This document shows, piece by piece, positions 35,001-47,000 of a stretch of 64,000 bases of DNA. A program made the translations under genes and the position numbers. Numbering within the stretch: position 1 is the first letter of the stretch; each line of letters starts with the position of its first letter. The stretch is from Trichostrongylus colubriformis. Its lineage: Eukaryota; Nematoda; Chromadorea; Rhabditida; Trichostrongylidae. Location: the NCBI GenBank assembly GCA_963978905.1, contig OZ022257.1:55322873-55386872 (forward strand), read 5' to 3'. The notes under the pieces were generated by a model. The model was not told the DNA's origin, made no database searches, and saw only the letters and a program-made list of their open reading frames with translations.

Positions 35001-38000
35001 GATCTGAATACCCTTCCATTTTTGCTGTCCAATTCCCCCTTTCTCGACCTGTTCAAAATCCCAATGAGCCTCCATTCAGGACTATGCGTGAAACTCTCCT
35101 TTGGCCTAAATCAACTTCCCCACCCTTCCTTGATTCGGTGGATAGGAATAAATTGGAACTACGGGCTGAGTGGATGAGATGAATTGGATTAGACGTGGTT
35201 CACTCAACAAATAATAAATAGTTGTTTTTGCCTGAAAGCTTCTAAAGGTCGTCCACTCGTGGAAAAATATTTTGCACAGCGACATTTCTCGTAATGGGCA
35301 TTTATCACAGCTGTGGCTCTGTCCTTTTAATAGAATAAAGGGATTCTGATTAATAAACATAAAATTAATCCCATCTCAGTTGTTTGACCCCTGCGCTTCC
35401 ATTTAGAGGCAGTGTATACCATGATTTTCTTCCACAATTGCCTCTTTGAAAAATCATTGTAATCTCATCAAAAATAGAAAAACCAAAGAGATTAGGGGAA
35501 GAGCAGAGAAGTAAAGAGAAGAAACCAACCATTGTTTGCGCTCGAAAAGATGACATTCCTTCGATATACATCTGAATGTAGACGATTGTCGGTATATCTG
35601 AAAATACTATCATTCAAAATTTTCTTGTAACTTGTGGTGAATGTGAGAAAGGGGATGATGCGCATATTGTGGCACGACACGCGTTTTGTGCACCATTGCA
35701 CAACACACACCTAACGGCACGCAAAACGCTCTGCCACGGCTTATTTCAGCACATTATAGCGCCTAAGTTTTCAGGTAAAGAGAGGGGCGTGTGGGTATCG
35801 GCATGAGGTCAGGGAGAGGGATGGAACTCTGGAACGTATTGGGACAGTTCCTCTGTGCAACCGCAATTTTGGCGTGAAAAGTGAAAATTCCACATTTTCC
35901 GGATTTTTTTTTTGCACTTTTAGTGTTTTATAGAAGAAGACGCGATATCCCGTGCAGAACACAAGAACAGAAGAGTATGTTTGTTGTGCTGTCAAGCGTG
36001 ATTGGTGCAATGGAACACAATACGTGATAGTACGTCACAATGGGTCACTCCTATTACACATTTGACCATATTTTTGTTCTAATCTTTAGGGCTTATCGGT
36101 GCGATCAATGAACATAGCGATTTGCGTGAAAATAACCCCTACTTCATTTCTCAATTTCAAATTTTCAGAATTTCTGCGCATGAGAATATCAGCATAATTA
36201 TTACTACTTTGGCTTGTAAAAAATCTTTGGTGGGAAAATTTTTTCAGAGTCTCCGCGTTTTTTAATCTTTGGTGGGAATATTTTACAGAGTTTCTAAGTT
36301 TTTTTCATCTTTGGTAGGAATATTTTTTTCAAAATTTGTGAGTTTTTTTATTACGCACGCATTCTGGTAACTGAAATAATTGAACCATACTGTTTCCTTT
36401 CACACGACCTCGTGTTTAACTTCTAACTCCCGAACAGCTACGGCCATGGACTGAAGTGGTATACTTCGAAAAAAAAAAAGCGTCGAGTGGTTTGACAAAG
36501 AAAAAAAAAACGAAAAAAATTGTATGACAGCGAATAGATGTTTTTGTGGTCTTCTTGGTTAGCTCTTCACGCAAAACCGTGAAGCGGGTAGGGACGCGAT
36601 GTCACGTACTCCAACGACGTTGTGGGTGGTGGGTGGGGGTTGATTGACCAAATTTTCGCGCAGCCCCCAGCGAGTGCGAGTTGTATGTAGTTTTATCCGT
36701 TGAAACAGCAACTACCACAACATATAAGAACTTCTGAAGCTTCCAACCTGCAATCTACAAAGATCCCTCACACTACCAGACCACTATCTACTGAACGGAA
36801 TTCCAACCGACTGCAACAAGTCGTGCTGACGGCGCCGCGAGTGCGACGCCGCAAAGCGAAAATTCAACCAATCGACCCCACCCGTGTGCGGTGCATGCAC
36901 TTGGGGGATGGAGATGACCTAGGAAGATGTTTGGGCCGTCTTTGGTGGCTGACCTTGTCCTCCTCGAGCCCTTCGCTCTCCTCTCTGCAGTTAGCATGTG
37001 CGCAACCGGATTATCGAACCCTGTGCCTTTCAAAAATTCTATACACTTAGCTGTTGCTCTTTGTTTAGAGAACTTGGAGAGGGATATTTGGTGTAAGTAA
37101 TTCCGCTCAGGACGCAGTGGGCTGGTACCATAAAGGTCTTTTGAAGGAATCTGTTTATCTCATAATTATCTAAAAACAATAGTTTTTGTACCCTGAGAAG
37201 ACGAAATAGTAAGATAAAAAGTAAAAAGAACAGTAGCATCACATGATAGCAATCCTAATCAAAGTGTAATTAATCGCACTCGTCGCGCGCTGCCGCGCGA
37301 AAACTTGACATAAAGCTACACACCCGATATTAAATGGCTGGATCGCGGTCGGTCACCTTCGCTGCTTAATCAGAGTCCCATCTTTCATCTACCCAGAATT
37401 TTAGATTTTACACATCACGTGCTGGCTTACGTCCAACAGTAGCTGTAACTCAGCTGCTGCATTGCCACAGAAGGAAGTCAAACGCCCGCCCTTTTACTGT
37501 AGAAACCCCTCCCATGGACATCATCTGCTGTTCAGTTCATTCCCCTTCTTGCCATTCGCTAGCGCACAAGTTCGTAGCTAATGAAAGTTACGTGACAAAA
37601 AGCGACAGAAGGACATAGTGACAAAAACCCCCGCGGCCATTGTCTCCGTGCCCGCGTTCCTCTTAGGCTTGTCCTAATCATTCATATGCTGGCTTTTAAG
37701 CATATCGCCGCGCATAAATCTACGCTTGGAACCTTTTGACTTCTACAAATTTCTGAAAAGTTGTTAGAAACTGTGAGAATTTGGACGAATATATAGGCTC
37801 GGGCCACCTGTAGGTTCAAAGTCTCGTTCTTAGTCATCATGGATGCACCCAAAAACAACATTATCGTAAAGAACTTAAGCTAGAACAAAGACTCAGAGGA
37901 TGAGAGTGTAGCATTACACATGGATGCTTAAAAGTTGATTTTAGAATAACTTAGGCAATCACATACATTCGCATGGTGACCGACAATATGGAAGTTCGGG

Positions 38001-41000
38001 CACTATTCCCGGTGACGGGTTCTGTTTAAGATTGTACCTCGGTTCAGGGAAGAGAAGTCATCTGGAGAGCTTGATCAGGGAAGACTTGACACGGGGCGGA
38101 GCTTAAAATACATTTGTGCATAGCGATTGCTGTGATAATGGTGATTATTTATAGCAAGTGAGTAACAAGCATTGAGTAATATGGGATCGGGAAATCTGAC
38201 ACCCCGAAACTTTGATGATGAACAAGAAAAACCAAATTTGAATAGAATCTTCGAAAGGGAAGTAAATTAGAAAATAAGCAAATTTCCTGTTTCTTGACTT
38301 ATATTTCTGGACAGAACCGGCTTTGACCTATTTTGACTCCTTGGATCGATAGCAGACTTGCTTGTCGTGATTGAGAGATAGATTTGGAAACCCTAGTATG
38401 ATAGCATTTTCGGAGGGATCTACGGTTTGAAAGGGGATCAGTGCGTGGGATTACCGGAATTTATCGATTAACCCCACCGATTTCTTTTCCATTTTTATGT
38501 AATCTATAAGATCATGCGAGGTTGCACTAAATATGGCTAAAAACCGTTTGATTCCATTCTTATAGAAGGCGGTAAAAAATGATGCTGGTAGAGCTCTTCG
38601 TCAGTTTTAGCAGTACCAAATGTGCATCTACACTTTCCCCATTTTCTATCTCCCCATCTCCTCCTTAGTACCAACTTGGTATTTTCACTCTATGCCTTGA
38701 TTTTTCACCCTATGCCCAGGCACATGAGTGCCTGATAGCAACATTACATCGTATAATACCCTAAAAACTATGGTATAAACTTTCAGAGAAATTTGGAAAA
38801 AGCTTGAAATCAGACTGCAGCCCTTCTCATAATGCCAAAAAGAATGATCCCTCAGTTGCCCTCATGTCGACGCGGGTGAAGTTGCCATTTCTCTCAAATA
38901 TTACGGAAGTGTGGCCGTAGAGGAGCAAATGTCTCATTTCGCAGAGTTTATTAACAGCTGCTTTTTTCCTTGAAACTCTGGACCCGCTGCGATTGATATT
39001 CGGAGCCCTGCCTGGGTAGGAAATGACATAATACAAATGATATCTCTATGTAATCAGAATTCTGTACAGGCTTCGCTCTACACGGATAACGGGAAAAAAC
39101 AAACAAATGAAATTTATCCGAGGAATTATAGGAGAGAAGCTTCAGCTGGAAAAACGCGAAATGGTTCTGAGTTTGTGGATTGAAGGTGGCTGGAATAAGT
39201 AGGTGAATGAAGTCTTCCAGGGGTACACGTTACTCTGATGGGAATTTCGAAATTAGTTGGTAGTAGAAAGTTGTTTTAAGAGAGGAAGTAGGAAAGGTTT
39301 TGACATATTAGGTGTCGCAACGGCTGGCGGCTTTATTTATTATACTACTCGAGAGAGTTCATGCAACCCAAGACATTTGAGTTCTTCATTAGTTAAGGCT
39401 CACGTAACCGTCATATGTAGTTGTATTAAATAAATAAAAAGATGATAAAGAAGTGGCAGAGAAAACACTAGCATGGTGATCATCTGCAATATTTTTAGCT
39501 ACCCGGTCCAGTGCGCATTTAATTAGTCAAGACGTTTTCCAGATTGAGGCATGTGCGTGGCGTATGCCAGAAGTACTGGATAGTTCCAGCTGGCGGATGA
39601 TTTCCTCTGTGGTTTATGCCATCGAGGCGTGTCTACGAACACGCGTTGCAGTGGTCACAAAGTGGACTGGGAGGTTAGAAAATTTCTTGAAACGGTATTT
39701 TCGCTGAAAGATTCGAGTAGACCCCGTTTTTTGCTGATAATGTGAGTGGAATTTCGTACTATCTATTGTTCGTACTACTGTTTTCTAGGAAATAATTTAC
39801 CAAAAACTATGTCAAAATGTCGAATAATTACTGGTGAACAGGATTCTACATTTTCAAAGTTGAAAAACTTTCTGTACTTCAGATGTCGTTGGATGGAGAT
39901 GTTTCAGTGAAAATCACGCCGCTCCAAACTGGCAACTCTTGAATCTCTCACGGTCATTAGATTGATCAGGTGGTCTCGAATAAGACATTGACAACTCGGT
40001 ATCGGCAAGCCCCCTATAACCCCTTTCGGGGCCATCGGTGATGACCTTCATGTATAGTATTGTCACGTTGTGTGCCACCTTGTCCATTTATATTTGTCAG
40101 CAGGCGAAATTCACAGCAGTGTCTCTTTCCGTTGTTTACTCCTTTCTTAGTACAAATCTAGCCTTTAAAATCTGCTGAATTCAATCCACGAGTTATCCAC
40201 TAAATGTCCATTCCACAAGTTACGCAACAATGAGATGGAATGTGAAAACAGTTTTTGATGTTTACCTATCACTCGAAACGTGCCGAAAACTGTCCTTTCG
40301 AGGGCACAACAAGCTTCAACCGCTACGATGAAGGGTGTCGACTGTGAAAAAACATATTTGACGAGTTGTTGAGTCACATCAGCGCAGGTATGGGCCATCA
40401 TACCAGCGGAAGTGTAAGTACTTTGCGTACGTGTTGACATTTGGATAGAACCCTACGGGTGAGTAAATCAGGTACTTAGTGAATAACATGCTGAGAGCGT
40501 TTCTACTGATAGTTTATGAAGTGCTTGGTGTAGGAACGGATTTTTCCCGATTACCGCCTCTGTTCTTGACCTACGGTGTGCAGATCTTGATAGTAAACCC
40601 TGTTCCTGAGCGGCTCATTGATTTTGCTAAGCAGTCTACTTAAACCACTTTTATTAGTCTCAAAATGGACTCAGTAAACCCTAATCAGCCTGGCTGAAAA
40701 AAGCAATAACAAATTCAGGAAATCCGGGATCGATCACAGTAAAACTCTCTTTCCAACCGGCTTTCATCTTGGAATCCCTCCATAACTTCTGTGTTTCATG
40801 GGTTATGGGCTAAGGGTTATGGGTTATGAGTTATTGGTTATGGGCTTTATTGCAAGCATTCGTAGGGTAGCTGAAAAGTTGCACAATTTCTCTATGAGTG
40901 TGTCATTTTTGTGAATATTATTCACCAGATGCTGCAGTTATAGGGAGGGGCAATTCCAACAGACGGGATGGCCAGTGCCTAGAGCACGGTGGCACAGGTG

Positions 41001-44000
41001 CAATGATCAGCTCTGCTGTTCAAATAACCCCATGTTCTGAGCCTTACTGCTACCAAGACTTTTGTGGAAGAACCAGGGCTCAATGTACATGAAGGCGGCG
41101 GGTTTTTTTTTTCCAGACACTCTGATATTATGGTTCCTAATGATGCTGGATCCTCTGTGGAAAGAAGCAAGACTCAATTGGTAACTAGCCACACCTTAAT
41201 ATTTTAGAGTCCCCATAATTGCAGATGAATTGCACTATTCATCTTAATCAATGCTACACCTGCATCGAGCACTTAACGGAAATGTGATTCCAAGTTTTTT
41301 TCGGTGTTGGTTCCCAGCTACGAAAAAGCGTTTAAAGCCTGCTTGCTTGGTAGCCCTGCGAAAGGACCCACCTCACATCTGTTTCTTTGCAATATCCATT
41401 ATGCACCAAGTGTCTCCATATGTTCGTCGAAAAACTCAGCCACTCAAAAGAAGGGCTTACCAACGAAGCTTACTGATTTATAGTGGTAGTTCCTTAGCAG
41501 TGGCTTTGCGATATAACCCATAACCCAGAGGGAATTTCGTTAACAGAGTATTTCATTAGAGGTGACGCAGATGGAACTGGATTAAATACTTTGCGTTCTT
41601 TCCACGGCAAAGAATACTAAGAGGCACCCTAACATATGACATAACCCATAACCCATTTATGACAGCTTACTCAGTAGATGATCCTCTTCGAGGTCCACCA
41701 TCTCTAGGCATTTCTCAGCCCTATCCTAATGGCCCGTAATAGAGCTCCAGAAGACAGCATACCACGGAATGTATTCAATCCATCGCGTGAGGTGTGGGGG
41801 GGGGGGGGGGGAGCGGCTCGTTCGAGGTGAAAGTTGTGCTGTTTGCGAGGGTGACAAAGAACTAAAGACTAACGTGTCATTAATTGCGCTGCGTTCGGGC
41901 ACCCAGCTGTTAAGTTGGTGGGAGAGGGTTCAATAAGGAAACACTAAAGAGAACATTGCAGGAACTAAGGAGAAGCTTAATGGTAATGAATATAGAGAGC
42001 CTCTGTCACAGTTGGAGAATCTTGCAGGCACCATATATCGATAGGAAGAAGCTCGTGGCATTGGCTGAATTCAGTGAGCTCCTGTCACGGTCTGAAAACT
42101 TCTCTTACAAAAAAAAACTGGTGAGCACCCTCATGTATTGGTGTTGGTTAAGAACCGATTTCTATTTAATAAAGTTCGCCTCGTAAATAAAGGGATAACA
42201 TTCCACTATATAGATTATCTTCTAGAGGGTGAAAAGATCTCCCTCTTTTGACCACAAAGGCTCAGGGAAAAATATCTGGCTGAATGTGCAGATTGACCCC
42301 TCAAAGATCACCCTAAGATGCTAAGATGTGCAAATTTCTACAAATTGCCCCCCCCCCCCCCCCCCTTACTGCGATGGCATCAAAAAAATGTGGCGATACT
42401 ATGTGAGTACCCACTTCCAACGATTCTCTAGCTAATTTTGAAAAAGGATGTCAATTAAAGAAAATAAAACGCCCGCCTCCGATGGTTCCTTAGTCGATCG
42501 TGAGAAAAGGATGCTAGTCAAAGAAAAAGAAGTCGAGGAAATCGTAGAGATAGGAAAGAAAATTAGCAAACAAAAGAAGATTCCAGGGAGTGTTAGATAA
42601 GGTAAACGAAGAAATTTTGAGAAATAAAAGATCTGAGTCAAATTTGTTTTCTCTTGTCTTAGTTTGTTTTTTCCCACGGCTATGCTGCCTTCTTACTTGC
42701 TATTTGTGTGATTTGCTGAGTAATGTTTGGCATCCCATTCTTTCCGCTTTTGGCCATGAGGTTCATCGGTGCCTTCTTCTTCATTATCACAAATAATTGT
42801 TTATTATAAAACCTCTGGAATCATGCAGGTATATTTTCTCTATGTATTATTGAGATATGGTGTTGATAGAGTTGGCAAAACACCGGATACACACATGAAG
42901 CATTACCAGCAGATTTCAGTTTCCGCCGGAAGCGTAAATACTCAGTTAATGTCGAATTTAATATTCTCAGCTGATATTGAATGGACATCGAATAAATCCA
43001 TTATCAAAGATAATCAAGACTTTTAATTAACTTTTTAGAATGAATAGGTGAATAATCTTAGTGCTTTTTTTATAACCTATGACCCCCTCTATCCTTGAGA
43101 ATGAGCCTTTACCAAATGGCTGGAGGGGAGTGTCGTACAGTGAGAATAAGCGTTGATATTATTTATAATGAAGATGCATTAAATAACCAATTCAGTCGAC
43201 AATAAGTCAGCAAATTTGGAATTAAATTACCAATATTTCCATGTGAGAAGCATTGTTATTCGACCGCAAGCGTTATAAACCTGATATTGGATCTTTTTGT
43301 GTGTGATAAATTCTCAAATAGCGATGGCTGCCTCTGCCTTTGCTTAAGGAAGAATGGCCTTGAAAATTCTGAACAAAAATCGAAAAGACGGAGTTATTCG
43401 CTGTCCCCGTTGCAATCAAGGATGCCCGATTTTTTTTCAGATTCCTTGGGAAGCTTCTCTGTTGGTCAATTATCTAGCCGTAACTAGATAATTACATGTG
43501 TTTTTATACCTTTTTTTATTTATTCACGCACTTAGTTCACAAGAATTGTGCTAGTAGAAGCTTGAAGCGATACCTGACTCTGTGCCTTGAGGCTCTTTGA
43601 GCGTGAATTTCAGCACGAAATATCACATTTTCTATCTGTATATGTAGCAGATAGGGGTTTCGTCCAATGATCACACACACAGAATCACTGACTATCGTAT
43701 TTTTTTTTTGAGCAAAACAGGTAGTGAAATGTTACAAATTTGATTTGAGCTAGGGGATTTTTCTTCGCATGATTGATGAGAAGCGCCTACGCGTTTCAGA
43801 TATAGGAATGGAACTTGAGAAATTTTATAACTGGGGTGTCCATACACATTCTTGTGTGTTTTCTTTCTCAAGCACTAGAATATGGCGTGTGATGCGCCGG
43901 TGCACTGGGCATGTGTCAAATATCGTAGGAACAATTGATTGGGTACTTATAATTTTTTATAGCATATATTTATAATTTATATTTTCTTATTTTATATTTT

Positions 44001-47000
44001 CATTTTTATTAATATTAATATTTTTATATTTTATATTTTCATATTACTCCCATAATTGTAGCGATGATCAGTGCAGCTTCCAGAATTGACCGAAAATAAT
44101 GGGCAGTACTGTGTTAAAGCGAAGACAGTGTAGTGGCAAATAACGCCGCTTTCTTGGCTTGAAGAGATTGAATCCTGTAACAGTGATCACTTGGGCAAAC
44201 CAAATCTCCCACCTTTCTGGGATTCGTGGAGCTTCTCAAACTCGTTGGGATGGAGTAAACATGCTGTAAACATGCAGAAGGCGTCAGTGATGCTATCAAA
44301 ATTTGATTTTATGAACTAACGAGTAGCAGTAAACCACCTATTGCTGTTGCTCCATCTCAAAGCTTATAACTATTGCGTGGTACTTTGTGGCGTGTCATTT
44401 ATTTATTATAAATTACAATAATGGCTAATACTGTTGTGTCTGGACATCGACGCAGACGTAGATTGCAGAGTTCTGTCACAATTAGGGAGGCGCCTCATAG
44501 GAAGATGCACTTCTAAGCACCCTGGTGGAAAGGTCTTTCAGAGGTCAATCTGCAAACTCAGGCGTATATTTTTGGCTAAGCCTCAGTGGAGGAAAAAAGG
44601 GGCTCCTTTTCCCGTCTAAACACAAGCAAGACAATGCCCAGAAGCGAAATCCCCCTCCCGTCCTCCCTCTCATTGCGATAGCACGATCGAAGTTTCGATG
44701 GGCTACTGAAGTCCGGGGCAGAGCACTCCTGACTGTCGAGGAAAATAGTCGCTTTAGTACAACCCCCCTCTACGGCAACCATTGCGACCCCTCGCCCTGT
44801 TTTTACCCATACGATACCGGTAACTGTTTCCGGATTACATAGTTGCAATGCGCCTTATTGCTATATATCTTTTCGTGAGGCAAGAAGATATTTATTTCAA
44901 ATCTGTGACCGGATTTGCGGTGAAATGCCATTGGCCTTTCATCTGCTTATTGAAAGTTTAGATTTTAATGCTTATCGCTGACCTCTGAAGGTACAACCCT
45001 CCACCCTCCTATCCGGTCAAATACGACCCCCCCCCCACCTGTTTAGGAATACTTGACTCTCGATGTACCCTGGTCCGGGGTATGATGATCTTGTTCCTTC
45101 TTTTCCTTAACATTTGTCTTTTGTGAAATCCGATCCGCGAGTTGAGCTCGTTTTCATTGTGGTCCAATGACCCTCCAACTCACAGTAGGTCCCTATTCTG
45201 GTCAGTGACTACACCCACAGTGGTATTGAACAAAAAAGCAACGAAAAAGCAACTATAAAAAATCAAGAATGGCACAAAGAAACCCAGGAATAGGGAATCT
45301 GTCAAGCGTAATTAATTATTGGACCACCCGCTGAAGGAACGTCATCTGTACTTTCTGGTGGAACGTGAGTTAGTACATTAGTGCCCATTAAGAAACAGCT
45401 TAAGCCACCATGATGTTCAACGAAGCGGCGAGTTCTTGAAGCCACTACTTGCTTAGCGGAATCCACGGACTTCTCCTGAAGTTATGAGAGCCGTTCATGG
45501 ACGATGCGCCGAGAAGAAAATGATTGGCAGTGGAATTAGTTCAAACATAAGCTCCATGGAGCAGTGTGGGAATAATCAGTTGAATGTTCACTTCATAATA
45601 GATCAATCAATGATGCAAGGCAGCGGCTACCGTAATTCGATCGATTGTCAGGAATGAAAATGAGTGTGGTGGCACCCTTGAACAGTTAATGAAATAAAAG
45701 AACTAAAATTGAAAAAAGACTCCTGTTTCTTGTTTTATTCAGGTGACCGCGGAAGGTTATTTTCCTACGCATCGTCGCATCCCTAAAGTATTGATTGATA
45801 CTGCTCAGATCTGTAATGCGTGACGGTAATCACGCAGCTCATGGCTACGCAGCATAAAAGCTTGATTATCCCATGTATCTTTGCTTAGTTACTTCAAGTG
45901 CTCATTTCACCGCACCCACATGCCATGATCGGAACGGACCTTTGACTTCATTTTTCATTTGTATGAAGTCATTTTTTTTTTCGAGACAATCCAAATTAGC
46001 GTATTCCGTTTCCTTATCCGAAAAATCCAACTAGCGCACCCCGTTTCCTTGAGTTGTGTCCTCGAGGTGTTCCTTAAGTGAATCTGTTGTGAGGGATGGA
46101 GGGGGGGGGGTCATATATTTGGGCCAGTACATAGTAGTAAGCGCTATTGCTATAGCTGAAAGGTGACGGGAAAAACGATTCATGAGTATCCCTTCATAAC
46201 TTTCAATCAATAATCCCAATTGGCTTCGTAGATTATTGCGTCGCAAAGCATTTCTGAGGAATTTCACATCAATTTTAGGCACAATTTCAAAAGGTATGGC
46301 ATGCTTTCTTTCTGAAAAAAAGCTAAACTTGATGGAAAAACTCTGTTAAACCCGAAGCTCTAGTCCGAAGCGCATTTTCCCTGTGTGCCTTAAGTATCGA
46401 ATAGCGGGGCGAATTGCTTCCTTAATGGAATGCTGCTGCCGCTAGGATTCATGCTCTCCATGCATTTCTTTGCGACAGGGTGGCTTTTTATCTTTACATG
46501 AGCCACCATGGAGAGCCCTCTAGACTACTATCGGTACTGCACCACTGAGTAAAGAATAATTAATGGACATATAAATCAAATAGAATTGTGCAATCAGTGC
46601 AATGAGACGTCAAATATGTGAAAAGCGATAGGGTCGACCATTTTTCACAATAATCACTGTCGTTGAAAACGAAAAAAATGGGTCAGTAATGAATAGAGTC
46701 ACTGGAAGGTATGGGGTTCTGCCAAAGGGGAGAATTTCGGTTTGATCCTGAGCAATGGACGAGTAATCTCGATTTTATGAAGGCTGGGCAGACAGTACGT
46801 TGCACACTTCAGAGAGTGCTGCAGCCGCGCGTTTACTCGTACAATGTGGGGCGGAATGCACTTGGTGGGATTGTGTAATTGTGATAACATCCGATAGCAT
46901 AGCTGTTACATACAAAAACCAGAAAACGAGGCAATCGCTATTTATATCAGTCTCTATTGAGGCTCTATGTTACCTTTCTGCTTGCCAAATATCCTGCCCA

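Noticed and set aside
40165..40440. Minus-strand open frame with a possible donor site
   Set aside because: No acceptor of good quality, no recognised motif, and the flanking channel exons already join in phase without it.
46031..46282. Minus-strand 83-aa open frame after a T-rich acceptor
   Set aside because: It includes a homopolymer-derived poly-proline and no family motif. It is probably a chance frame in intron 1.
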